From contig NC_009142.1 in the NCBI RefSeq assembly GCF_000062885.1, forward strand, positions 1,601,584 to 1,665,583: a DNA stretch of 64,000 nucleotides, read 5' to 3'. Below are positions 51,810 to 60,031 of this stretch, piece by piece; within the stretch, counting starts at the first letter, position 1, and each line of letters opens with the position of its first letter. The notes below the pieces were generated by a model. That model saw nothing but the letters and a program-made list of their open reading frames with translations, searched no databases and had not been told where the DNA came from. Both the position numbers and the translations under genes were made by a program. The DNA comes from Saccharopolyspora erythraea NRRL 2338 (GTDB lineage: Bacteria; Actinomycetota; Actinomycetes; Mycobacteriales; Pseudonocardiaceae).

Positions 51810-52697
51810 TCAGAGCGGAGCGCGGACGAGCTTGTCCGGGTTGACGATGTCGAACACCTCGCTGACCGCGCCGTCGCGGTAGGCGAAGGTGACCACCCGG
51901 CCCTGCCGTTCGGGCAGGGCCGGGAACACCAGGCCCAGGTCGCCGTTGACCAGCACCGGGCGCAAGCCCGAGTACAGGGCCTCGCCGTACTTCTCGAGCA
52001 ACCCGGCGAGGAAGCGCGCGATCTTCTCCCGGCCCAGGATCGGCCTGCGGGCGGTGCGGGCCCTGCCGTCGCTGTCACCGAACAGGGCGGCCCGCGGGTG
52101 CAGCGCGCGGGTGATCTCGGTGATGTCGCCCGAGGCGAGCGCGATGAGGAACCGGTCGAGCATCCGGCGCTGCTCGGGCAACGGCACGCGGGGCGCGGGC
52201 TCGGCCGCGGCCAGCGCCCGCCGCGCCCGCGAAGCGTGCTGGCGGGCGGTGGCCACCGCGCACCCGGCGATCTCGGCGATCTCGGTGAACGGGACGTCGA
52301 AACCGTCGTGGAGCACGAACGCCAGCCGCTGCTCCGCAGGCAGCTCGTGCAGCACGCGCAACGCCGCCATCCGCATGTCTTCCCTGGTCACGACGATGTT
52401 CTGCGGGTCGTGCGAGTCGAGCTCTGTGACCACCGGCTCGGGCAGCCACGGCCCGACGTACTGCTCGCGGCGCACCGCCGCCGACCGCAGGCGGTCCAGG
52501 CAGATCCGGCTCACCACCGTCGTCAGCCAGGCGCCCAGCTCGCGGACCGGCGACTTCTCCGCCGCCAGCCGCAACCACGCCTCCTGCACGGCGTCCTCGG
52601 CGTCGTCGAGCCGGCCGGTGAGCCGGTAGGCGATCCCGACCAGCCGGCCGCGATGGCCGTCGAACTCGGCCGCGAGGGCGGTGTCGTCGCTGAGCAC
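51810..52697 (-). CDS. ECF41-type sigma factor with SnoaL-like C-terminal domain
   Basis: 295 residues. Sigma region 2 opens LVGIAYRLTGRLDDAEDAVQEAWLRL (read in parts); region 4 carries FTEIAEIAGCAVATARQHASRAR. The ECF41 markers are present: WLPEP in the linker and NPDKL near the C-terminus, with GDSDGRA at the usual DGGGR position. The SnoaL-like extension controls sigma activity in this group, replacing an anti-sigma factor. ECF41 genes usually sit next to an oxidoreductase/carboxymuconolactone decarboxylase-type target; none is here. GTG at 52697, divergent from dnaG. Confidence 0.9.
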   Translation of the reverse strand: MLSDDTALAAEFDGHRGRLVGIAYRLTGRLDDAEDAVQEAWLRLAAEKSPVRELGAWLTTVVSRICLDRLRSAAVRREQYVGPWLPEPVVTELDSHDPQNIVVTREDMRMAALRVLHELPAEQRLAFVLHDGFDVPFTEIAEIAGCAVATARQHASRARRALAAAEPAPRVPLPEQRRMLDRFLIALASGDITEITRALHPRAALFGDSDGRARTARRPILGREKIARFLAGLLEKYGEALYSGLRPVLVNGDLGLVFPALPERQGRVVTFAYRDGAVSEVFDIVNPDKLVRAPL

Positions 52698-52801
52698 GCG
52701 GCCGATTCTGCCGCAGCCGGCCGGATTCACCGATCGGTGTGCGGTCCAGGACACCACCGCCGGCACCGCCCGCCCGGGCTCGGCGCCCGATCGGCAGCCC
52801 C

Positions 52802-52807
52802 TAGACT
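52802..52807 (+). promoter_or_regulatory. -10 element for a leaderless dnaG transcript
   Basis: TAGACT, then 7 bases, then GTG 52815; no ribosome site. Confidence 0.45.
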
Positions 52808-52814
52808 GAACGAC

Positions 52815-54707
52815 GTGGCTGGCAGGATCCGGGAAAGCGACATCGCCGAGGTACGCGAACGCAACCGGATCGACGACGTCGTCGGCGAGTACGTCGCGTT
52901 GCGCAACGCCGGCGGGGGCGCGCTGAAGGGCCTGTGCCCGTTCCACGACGAGAAGACCCCGTCGTTCAACGTGCGCCCCGGCCACGGCACGTTCCACTGC
53001 TTCGGCTGCGGTGAGGGCGGCGACGTCATCGCCTTCCTGATGAAGAGCGAGCACCTCGGCTTCGTCGAGTCCGTCGAGCGGCTGGCCGACCGGGTGGGCA
53101 TCCAGCTCCAGTACGAGGGCGGCGTCGCGCCGTCCAAGCGCGACCGCGGCACCCGCACCCGGATGGTCGAGGCGCACCGCATCGCCGCGGAGTTCTACGC
53201 CGAGCAGCTCCGCTCGCCCGAGGCCCAGCCCGCCCGCGAGTACCTCGCCCGGCGCGGGTTCGACGAGGCCGCCGCCACCAAGTTCGGCTGCGGCTTCGCC
53301 CCCGGCGGCTGGGACAAGCTGACGAAGCTGCTGCTGGGCAAGGGTTTCGAGCTCGACGAGCTGTACAAGTGCGGACTGGCCAAGGAGGGCAGGCGCGGCC
53401 CGATCGACCGGTTCCACCGGCGGCTGCTGTGGCCGCTGAAGGACCTCGGCGGCGACGTGGTCGGCTTCGGCGCCCGGCGGATCTTCGACGACGACCCGAT
53501 CGAGGCCAAATACGTCAACACCTCGGCCACCCCGCTGTTCAACAAGTCCCAGGTGCTGTTCGGCATCGACCTGGCCAAGCGGGAGATCGCCAAGCGCCGC
53601 CAGGCCGTCGTGGTCGAGGGCTACACCGACGTGATGGCGATGCACCTGGCCGGTGTGCCGACCGCGATCGCCTCCTGCGGCACGGCCTTCGGCGACGAGC
53701 ACATCTCGGTGCTGCGCAGACTGATGATGGACAACGACCGCTTCAGTGGCGAGGTCATCTTCACCTTCGACGGCGACGAGGCCGGGCAGAAGGCGGCGCT
53801 GAAGGCCTTCGAGGGCGACCAGCAGTTCACCACCCACACCTACATCGCCATCACCCCGGACGGCATGGACCCGTGCGAGCTGCGCGAGGCCAGGGGCGAC
53901 ACCGCGGTCAAGGACGTGGTCGCCCGCCGCCGGGAGCTGTTCGAGTTCGCCATCCGCAGCAAGCTCAAGGGTTTCGACCTGGACTCCGTCGACGGCCGGG
54001 TCGCGGCCCTGCAGGAGACGGTGCCGCTGGTGGCCCGCATCAAGGACGTCGAGCGCCGCGACGGCTTCGCCGCCAAGCTCGCCTGGTGGGCGGGCTGGAC
54101 CGACGAGAACCAGGTGGTGCGCCGGGTCCGGGAGGCCGCGGGCACGGCCCCTGCCAAGCCCCGCAGGCGCGCGCCCCGCGGGCAGGAGCCGCTGGGCATC
54201 GAGGTCGACCTGCCCAAGCGGCCGCCCCGGCACGACCCGCGCTGGCTGGAGCGCGAGACGCTCAAAGCCGCGTTGCAGGTGCCCGCGCTGGCCGGGCCGC
54301 TGTACGACTCGCTGCCGGAGGAGGCGTTCACCGAGCCCGCCTACGCCGAGCTGCACCGCGCCGTGCTGGCCGCCGGGGGCACCTCCAGCGGCCTGGCCGG
54401 TGTCGCGCTGGTGGATGCGGTCGGCAGGCACTGCGAGAGCTCGGTGACCCGTAGCCTGCTCACCGAGCTGGCGGTGGAGACGCCCGACACCAAGTCCGAG
54501 GAGGATCCCCGCTACGTCGGCGGCGTGATCGCCCGGTTGCAGGAGTGCCTGGTCAGCAGGCAGATCGCGGACATCAAGTCCAGGGTCCAGCGGATGTCGC
54601 CGCTGGAGGACCCCGACGAGTACAACGCGCTGTTCGGCGACCTGGTGGCCCTGGAGGGCTACCGCAAGTCGCTGCTGGACCAGGCCCACGCGCTGGGGGC
54701 GCTGTGA
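52815..54707 (+). CDS. dnaG: DNA primase
   Basis: 630 residues. N-terminal zinc finger CPFH...CFGC (about 40-66). The TOPRIM catalytic region includes VVVEGYTDVMAM (catalytic Glu) and FTFDGDEAGQKA (Asp pair), with the preceding GFGAR motif. The C-terminal helicase-interacting domain is more diverged. It makes RNA primers for replication. GTG 52815 directly follows a TANNNT element. Its stop overlaps the start of the next gene. Confidence 0.96.
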   Translation: MAGRIRESDIAEVRERNRIDDVVGEYVALRNAGGGALKGLCPFHDEKTPSFNVRPGHGTFHCFGCGEGGDVIAFLMKSEHLGFVESVERLADRVGIQLQYEGGVAPSKRDRGTRTRMVEAHRIAAEFYAEQLRSPEAQPAREYLARRGFDEAAATKFGCGFAPGGWDKLTKLLLGKGFELDELYKCGLAKEGRRGPIDRFHRRLLWPLKDLGGDVVGFGARRIFDDDPIEAKYVNTSATPLFNKSQVLFGIDLAKREIAKRRQAVVVEGYTDVMAMHLAGVPTAIASCGTAFGDEHISVLRRLMMDNDRFSGEVIFTFDGDEAGQKAALKAFEGDQQFTTHTYIAITPDGMDPCELREARGDTAVKDVVARRRELFEFAIRSKLKGFDLDSVDGRVAALQETVPLVARIKDVERRDGFAAKLAWWAGWTDENQVVRRVREAAGTAPAKPRRRAPRGQEPLGIEVDLPKRPPRHDPRWLERETLKAALQVPALAGPLYDSLPEEAFTEPAYAELHRAVLAAGGTSSGLAGVALVDAVGRHCESSVTRSLLTELAVETPDTKSEEDPRYVGGVIARLQECLVSRQIADIKSRVQRMSPLEDPDEYNALFGDLVALEGYRKSLLDQAHALGAL

Positions 54708-55249
54708 GCTCCTGGCTCCGCCGGTTCATGGCCAGGCTCAGCGGCACGGCCGCGTTGCCGGAGGGGTTCGCCGGTCGCCTCGAGACCGACGAGCACGTGC
54801 TGGCAGTCGCGGACAGCCAGGACGGGCCGGTGGTCGCGACGCACCTCGGGCTGTGGGTTCCCGAGGGCGACGACACGCGGCGGATCGGCTGGCACCTGCT
54901 CAGCAAGGCCATCTGGAACGGCGGGGAACTGGGGCTCGTCGAGGCGGAGGAGACCGGTGATGCCGGTGGTGCGGTCCTGCTGCGCGACCTGCCGCGCAGG
55001 CGCCTCGCGCTGACCTCGGCCGGCCGGTTGCCCGACGTCGTGCACACGCGCGTCACGTCGTCGATCAAGTCCAGCCAGCACCGCGACCTCGCCGGCGGCG
55101 GTGCGTGGTTCGTGCAGCGCAAGGTGCCGGGCCGGGACGGGATCGTGCTGCAGGTGCGGGCCGACACCGACGCCGACGAGACGGCGGTCGCCGAGGTCGC
55201 CGCCGAGATCGCCCGGCGCATCGAGGAAGCCAGGAAGGGCCGCGACTGA
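54704..55249 (+). CDS. hypothetical protein coupled to dnaG
   Basis: 181 residues, GTG 54704 overlapping the dnaG stop. No signal or membrane helix. The central part (EHVLAVADSQDGPVVATHLGLWVPEG, RRIGWHLLSKAIWNGGEL, read in parts) has the beta-rich pattern of PH-like domains of the type seen in many actinobacterial proteins downstream of dnaG. A coiled acidic tail (AEVAAEIARRIEEARKGRD) ends it. Function unknown; coupling suggests a housekeeping role. Confidence 0.75.
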   Translation: MSSWLRRFMARLSGTAALPEGFAGRLETDEHVLAVADSQDGPVVATHLGLWVPEGDDTRRIGWHLLSKAIWNGGELGLVEAEETGDAGGAVLLRDLPRRRLALTSAGRLPDVVHTRVTSSIKSSQHRDLAGGGAWFVQRKVPGRDGIVLQVRADTDADETAVAEVAAEIARRIEEARKGRD

Positions 55250-55279
55250 CAGGTCGCTGCCCGGGCTCGGGAGGCGTGG

Positions 55280-56041
55280 GTGTGGGATCAGCGGCGGTAC
55301 CTGGAGTTCGGCGAGCAGCGCAACCGGCCCGCCGGTGACCTGCTGGCCGCGGTCGGCGCCCGGACCGCACGGCGCGTGGTCGACCTCGGCTGCGGGCCGG
55401 GCAACCTCACGCCGATGCTGACCGGCCGTTGGCCGGAGGCGGTCGTGGAGGCCCTGGACTCGTCGCCGGAAATGGTGGACGCGGCCCGCTCGCGGGGTGT
55501 CGACGCCCGCGTCGAGGACGTCCGGGACTGGCGACCGCGGCCCGACACCGACGTCGTGCTGTGCAACGCGGTCCTGCACTGGGTGCCCGAGCACGTCGAC
55601 CTGCTGCGGCGGTGGATGACCGAGCTGCCCGCGGGTGCCTGGTTCGCCTTCCAGGTGCCGGGCAACTTCGAGTCGCCGTCCTACGCGGCGACCCACGCGC
55701 TGATCGCCGAGCCGCGGTGGCGGGACCGGCTCTCGGGACTCCTGCTGACCCCGGACAGCGTCCTGCCGCCCATCGGCTACGCCGACGTGTTCGCCGACGT
55801 CGGCGTGGGCGTCGACGCGTGGGAGACCACCTACGTGCACGCGCTCAGCGGGGAGGACCCGGTGCTGGAATGGCTCAGCGGCAGCTCGCTGCGGCCTGTC
55901 CGGGCCGCCTTGGACGACAGCGAGTGGGAACACTTCCGCGCCGAGCTGGCGCCGCGGCTGCGCGCGGCCTATCCCCAGCGCCCCGACGGCACGACGTGGT
56001 TTCCGTTCCGGCGGATCTTCTGCGTCGCCCACCTGCGGTGA
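55280..56041 (+). CDS. tam: trans-aconitate 2-methyltransferase-like protein
   Basis: 253 residues. Begins WDQRRYLEFGEQRNRPAGDLL, the Tam family signature, then the SAM motif VVDLGCGPGNLT, EALDSSPEMVDAAR, and NAVLHWVPEH. C-terminal FPFRRIFCVA completes the family pattern. The reaction is methyl transfer from SAM to trans-aconitate, removing this citrate-cycle inhibitor. GTG start at 55280, 30 bases past the preceding gene. Confidence 0.9.
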   Translation: MWDQRRYLEFGEQRNRPAGDLLAAVGARTARRVVDLGCGPGNLTPMLTGRWPEAVVEALDSSPEMVDAARSRGVDARVEDVRDWRPRPDTDVVLCNAVLHWVPEHVDLLRRWMTELPAGAWFAFQVPGNFESPSYAATHALIAEPRWRDRLSGLLLTPDSVLPPIGYADVFADVGVGVDAWETTYVHALSGEDPVLEWLSGSSLRPVRAALDDSEWEHFRAELAPRLRAAYPQRPDGTTWFPFRRIFCVAHLR

Positions 56042-56162
56042 CACGCGGGTCACGGCACAAGTGGGGGGTGCGTGAAAGCGCTGGAGCGCATGGGCTAGAG
56101 TAGTTCCTGTCAGCGCGACGAGGGCTGACGAAGCGCCAGGTGGCGCGAAAGCTGTACAACAT

Positions 56163-56235
<73 letters not shown>

Positions 56236-56241
56236 CTTCCA

Positions 56242-56273
56242 CCCCAGGTCGGATGGCCTGGGGTTTTTCTTTT
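56242..56273 (+). terminator. rho-independent terminator of tRNA-Asn
   Basis: CCCCAGG (56242-56248), 8-base loop, CCTGGGG (56257-56263), then TTTTTCTTTT. The best classical terminator in the window. Confidence 0.9.
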
Positions 56274-56411
56274 CCGGGCTGAGCCGCCTCGCGCTCGCAT
56301 CTCCCGCATCGGGTGTCGGCGAATGCGTCCGAATGAACGAAAACCATGTGCCGGGACCGTCCATCCCGATACTTTGGGACATCCGGATCACCCGAAGGGG
56401 CGGGGAGCGCG

Positions 56412-56843
56412 ATGTCGGTGGCGGTCAGCCGGGTGGTGCTCGGGGTGCTGTCGGCGCTCACGATCATCGGTGGAGCGGCGCTCGTGGTCATGGTCGTCGT
56501 GTACTTCGGCACCAGCGAGTACGTGCCGGAGCTGACCGAGTTCGGCGGGTGGGGAACGATCACCGGCATGTTCGCTCTCGCGTTGTACGTCGCGGGAGCT
56601 TTCCACGGGCCGCTGCCCGGGCGGATCGGCGCGGGGATCGGGCTCGCGGGCGCCGGGTACTTCGCCAGCACGATCATCGCCGCCCTCGTCTCGCTGCCGG
56701 CCCACCGCGGCGGTCCGCAAGGCAACCTCGAGGACGGGACTCTCGGGTTCCTCTGGCTCGTCGCCGGCGCGTTCTTCGCGTGGCGCGCGGCGACCGGCCG
56801 GTGGCCGGTCGAGCCGCTGTCCTCCGCCGCTCAGGAGCGCTGA
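56412..56843 (+). CDS. small four-helix membrane protein
   Basis: 143 residues from ATG 56412. Four hydrophobic segments (LGVLSALTIIGGAALVVMVVV, GMFALALYVAGAF, IGAGIGLAGAGYFASTIIAAL, LGFLWLVAGAFFAW), read in parts. No known motif. It is the only gene between the tRNA-Asn and the displaced tRNA 3' copy, so it may be cargo of a former integrated element. A GGGGAGCGCG stretch precedes the start. Confidence 0.7.
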   Translation: MSVAVSRVVLGVLSALTIIGGAALVVMVVVYFGTSEYVPELTEFGGWGTITGMFALALYVAGAFHGPLPGRIGAGIGLAGAGYFASTIIAALVSLPAHRGGPQGNLEDGTLGFLWLVAGAFFAWRAATGRWPVEPLSSAAQER

Positions 56844-56941
56844 GCCGACCATCGGGTGCGACTCCGGACTTCCTTGCACGGCAGGGCGGTCGGCGGCGGG
56901 GGCATGATCGGTTCTGCTATTCTTTCGGCGGGGCCAGCTGG

Positions 56942-56976
56942 CCGAAGGGCTGCTGGTTCGACTCCAGTCGGAGGCG
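56942..56976 (+). repeat. displaced copy of the tRNA-Asn 3' end
   Basis: 35 bases matching the last 35 bases of the tRNA-Asn gene (56201-56235) at 31 positions, from CCGAAGGG through GGTTCGA to CCAGTCGGAGG. The 5' half is absent. Such duplicated tRNA 3' ends mark the outer attachment site of integrated elements. Confidence 0.75.
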
Positions 56977-57320
56977 CTCGAGCGCGGAGGGGCACCGGCG
57001 ATCCGGTGTCGCTCCTCGGAGATCGACATCCCTCTTTCACCTGTTCGGGCGATTAAGTGTCGACACGGTCAGGTTCTGGTAACGATCTCAGCTCGGACTC
57101 CGATCCGAGTGGTGCTTGGACGTTGGCGGCCCCACTTTTGTTTCGCGGGTATCTGTGCAGGTCAGGATGACTTCGGCGGTGAAGATCGCCGAGCAGTGCG
57201 GGGCGCCGCGCCGGCGAGATCAAGTCGTGACGCGGTTTGGCACAACCGGACTTCGGTTACCTCCGTCCTAGGAGTAGCCGAAGATCCGAACGGGGACACA
57301 ACAGGACGGGGGAAGTAGGA
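56977..57320. other. gene-free stretch
   Basis: No convincing gene. It holds a perfect 10-bp palindrome, GTGTCGACAC (57057-57066), and an otherwise unstructured run to the start of the next small gene. Open frames here lack start signals and protein-like composition. Confidence 0.5.
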
Positions 57321-57515
57321 ATGTCCGCACCAGGGATCGGCAAGGAATCACACCTCACTCTGCCGGATTTGTCGGCGGTCACCAGGCTGCCGAAGCCGGT
57401 GAAAGCGCTCGTGTATCTGCTCATCCTGTCGGTGATGACCGTCGCGGCGCTCGGCGCGCTCGCTGCGACGATCGTGATCCTGGGGCAGCTCACGGGAGCG
57501 TTCTCGCTGCTCTGA
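57321..57515 (+). CDS. small single-helix membrane protein
   Basis: 64 residues from ATG 57321, with a GGAAGTAGGA site upstream. Layout: polar N-terminus (SAPGIGKESHLTLPDL), basic LPKPVKAL, then one long hydrophobic stretch (VYLLILSVMTVAALGALAATI, read in parts). Followed by a clear terminator, supporting a real transcription unit. No family recognised. Confidence 0.65.
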   Translation: MSAPGIGKESHLTLPDLSAVTRLPKPVKALVYLLILSVMTVAALGALAATIVILGQLTGAFSLL

Positions 57516-57536
57516 GGTCCGCCCCGACACGCAACA

Positions 57537-57569
57537 GGCCGGCGCACCGCACGGGTGCGCTGGCCTTTT
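57537..57569 (+). terminator. rho-independent terminator
   Basis: GGCC-G-GCGCACC (57537-57548) pairs with GGTGCGC-T-GGCC (57554-57565) around a 5-base loop, with TTTT after. It lies 22 bases past the small membrane gene. Confidence 0.8.
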
Positions 57570-57656
57570 CGCGTCGAGGGCGCGGCCGGGCCGTACCGGA
57601 TTCGCAAACCCGGCGCCGCGGGTTAATTGATGATTCACCTTTTTCGCAATAGCCGC

Positions 57657-57686
57657 CGAATCCACAGGATTCGCGGGTCCGCGAAT
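57657..57686. promoter_or_regulatory. overlapping palindromes in a 500-base gap
   Basis: CGAATCC/GGATTCG (57657-57663, 57667-57673) overlaps ATTCGCGG-GT-CCGCGAAT (57669-57686, perfect 8-bp arms). An AT-rich run (TTAATTGATGATTCACC) precedes it. The gap from 57570 to 58068 shows no convincing gene; this pair looks like an operator for an unknown regulator. Confidence 0.4.
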
Positions 57687-58068
57687 ATGGGGGAAAGTCC
57701 TTGAAACATCCGGATGTCGGGCCGGGGAAAGATCCGGGGCCTGCCGGATGCGAGCCGGCGGGGTCTCCGTTGCGGGCGGCCATCCGTCTCCGCTCGGCTG
57801 CCCCTCGACCCCGGTGCTCACCCCTCGGGCAGGCGGCGTGCCGTTGGAGAACCGTTCCCGGGACGCTGACGCAGTCCATGAACGTCGCCGCGAGTGGACG
57901 TTTCCGGAATCGGGAACGCCTGTCCCGCAGCGGATTCCGGCAACAGCACGGCCGCCGTGGAGGCGGCGGCGACCTCCTGGACTTTGGCCTCTGGGCGTTG
58001 GAGCCCATCTGCTCGACCGTAGGGGCCAGCAGACGGCGGAGCTCCCATGATCGACGATGAGGAACGCG

Positions 58069-58410
58069 ATGGCCGACTCAGCGACCGCACGACCGGTGGC
58101 GCCGCCACCGGAACAGGCCACGGCCGGCGCGACCGGTGGTCACGCGAACGGCCAGGCGAGTGGTGCCGCTATGGGCCCAGCCGACGTCGCCATGGACCAG
58201 CACGAAGTACGTGTGCGACTGCCCGTGGCGGGAACGGTTTCCCTCCCGCCACCAGACGAGCTCGCTTTCCTCGCCGGGATGGTTGCCTTGGCCACTGCGG
58301 GGCTGATCACCTGGCCGGTGACTCTGACCATCGGCGCAGGCCATTTGCTGGCGCACAACAAGCACATGCGGTTGCTCCGGTCGTTCGGAGAGGCCCTCGA
58401 GGAGGCCTAG
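58069..58410 (+). CDS. small membrane protein with low-complexity N-terminus
   Basis: 113 residues from ATG 58069, which has GAGGA five bases upstream (ATG 58057 is in frame too). An Ala/Gly/Pro/Thr-rich N-terminal half is followed by VRLPVAGTVSLPPPDELAFL, a hydrophobic segment (AGMVALATAGLITWPVTLTIG) and LLAHNKHMRLLRSFGEALEEA. The C-terminal block looks conserved in style; function unknown. Confidence 0.65.
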   Translation: MADSATARPVAPPPEQATAGATGGHANGQASGAAMGPADVAMDQHEVRVRLPVAGTVSLPPPDELAFLAGMVALATAGLITWPVTLTIGAGHLLAHNKHMRLLRSFGEALEEA

Positions 58411-58528
58411 CCGCAGCCGGGTGCTGTTGTGCCGGGTGAGGCGGTTGGGCTGTGATACCTATCAGCTTCCCGGAACCCGATAGGTGCACGAATCCAGCCC
58501 CCCGGCGCGGTTCTGCGCCGAAAGATGA

Positions 58529-58606
58529 TGGTGGGGCAGGTGGGATTTGAACCCACGACCTGACGGATTATGAGTCCGCTGCTCTGACCTGCTGAGCTAC
58601 TGCCCC
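58529..58606 (-). tRNA. tRNA-Met (CAT)
   Basis: Minus strand. 5' acceptor GGGGCAG (58606-58600), 3' acceptor CTGCCCC with discriminator A at 58532 and CCA encoded (58531-58529). D arm GCTCAGCAGGTCAGAGC, anticodon loop CTCATAA with CAT at 58572-58570, T arm GTGGG-TTCAAAT-CCCAC. Elongator Met is the likeliest identity; an Ile-CAT tRNA needing lysidine modification cannot be excluded. A CGGCGC/GCGCCG hairpin follows at 58503-58520. Confidence 0.93.
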
Positions 58607-58872
58607 GGGTGGTCGGCGCGACACGCGCCGTCGCGGCGATCGTAGCGAGCCCGCGGCGTGTGCGGGCGTGCGGGTCGATCATCGTTGTCGGCGATCTTCG
58701 CTCTGTGCGGCGGAAGATCCGCGTTCGGCGCACTCCGCGATCGGCCGATCGGTGCCAAGTGGTGCCGAATCGCCGAATGGTTTCCGGGTCGTCGCAGGCC
58801 GGCGACCAGTGCCCGCGGGCCGAAAGCCTCTGCCGGGGCGGCGCCGGGCTGCCGTAGGTCTTGGTGCGTCCG

Positions 58873-58941
58873 GGGCAACGCCCGGCGAAGTTCGACGATG
58901 CCTGGGCAACACCCGACGAAGCAGGACAGCGCCCGGCAACG
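58873..58941 (+). repeat. short imperfect repeats in the tRNA-Met to GNAT gap
   Basis: GGGCAACGCCCGGCGAAG at 58873 recurs at 58904 (GGGCAACACCCGACGAAG) and, more loosely, at 58924. The 374-base gap (58607-58980) shows no convincing gene. The repeats lie within an in-frame extension of the GNAT gene (GTG 58861), which is not favoured. Confidence 0.35.
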
Positions 58942-58980
58942 TCAGCGCCTGCGTCGGGGCCAACCGAGGGGGAGGTGGCC

Positions 58981-59883
58981 ATGTCGACGTTCCTGCCGCC
59001 GGAGCACGAGCTGCCCGGCCACGCCACCAAAGCCGTGCTGCGGCCGGGCGTTCCCGTCGACGCCGAGGTGTGCGGCCGGGTCTGCTACCAGGCCTTCGCC
59101 ACGCTGGCCGACCGGCACGGGTTCCCCGCCGACTTCCCGTCGCCGGAGGTCGCGGTGGCCGCGGTCGCGGCGCTGCTGGCGCACCCCGGCATCTACTCGG
59201 TGGTGGCCGAGCTGGACGGGCGGGTCGTCGGGAGCAACTTCCTGGACGAGCGTTCGGCCGTCGCCGGTGTGGGGCCGGTGACCGTGGCGCAGAACGTGCA
59301 GGACGCCGGTGTCGGCAGGGCGCTGATGGTCGACGTGATGCGGCGTGCCGAGCAGCGCGGCTTCCCGGGTGTGCGGCTCCTGCAGGCGGCCTACCACAAC
59401 CGTTCGCTGAGCCTGTACGCCAAGCTCGGTTTCCAGATCCGCGAAACGGTGCTCAACATGCAGGGAGAGCCGCCAGGCGGCGCACCCCTCGGCCATTTCG
59501 TGCGCCGCGCGACGACCGAGGACCTCCGCGAGTGCAACCGCGTGTGCCGCGCCGTGCACGGCCACGACCGGGCGGGCGAGCTGCGCGACGCGGTGGCGCA
59601 CGGGGCCGCCAGGGTGGTCGAGCACGACGGGCGGATCACCGGCTACACGACGAACGTGGGCTTCTTCGGCCACTCCGTCGCCATGACGAACGAGGGGCTG
59701 GAGGCCCTCATCGCCACCGCGGACGAGTTCTCCGGTCCCGGGCTCCTGGTGCCCGGCCGCAACGACCAGCTCGTCGGCTGGTGCCTTCGCCACGGCATGC
59801 GCATCCGGATGGTGACGACGCTGATGACGGTGGGCCTCTACAACGAGCCCTTCGGCGCCTACCTCCCCTCCATCCTGTACTAG
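58981..59883 (+). CDS. tandem-GNAT acetyltransferase
   Basis: 300 residues from ATG 58981, with GGGGAGG eight bases upstream. The first GNAT domain is complete (about 20-150): VGPVTVAQNVQDAGVGRALMVDVMRRAEQRG holds the acetyl-CoA loop, followed by YHNRSLSLYAKLGF. The second half (150-300) is a degenerate GNAT-like domain (VRRATTEDLRECNRVCRAVHGHDRAGELRDAV, read in parts). Layout resembles mycothiol synthase-like duplicated GNATs, but the substrate is unknown. Confidence 0.85.
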   Translation: MSTFLPPEHELPGHATKAVLRPGVPVDAEVCGRVCYQAFATLADRHGFPADFPSPEVAVAAVAALLAHPGIYSVVAELDGRVVGSNFLDERSAVAGVGPVTVAQNVQDAGVGRALMVDVMRRAEQRGFPGVRLLQAAYHNRSLSLYAKLGFQIRETVLNMQGEPPGGAPLGHFVRRATTEDLRECNRVCRAVHGHDRAGELRDAVAHGAARVVEHDGRITGYTTNVGFFGHSVAMTNEGLEALIATADEFSGPGLLVPGRNDQLVGWCLRHGMRIRMVTTLMTVGLYNEPFGAYLPSILY

Positions 59884-60031
59884 CGGCTCCAGCCGGCCGC
59901 GAAGACCGGTAACCGCGATCACGTGCGGGCGGTGATCCTGCGTCCGTCCCGCACCCGGCCGCATATCCTGGGCGCTTCGCCCAGGTGCCGCCGACGTGGC
60001 GCGGCACGGGCGCGTCCATCCGGGAGGAACT

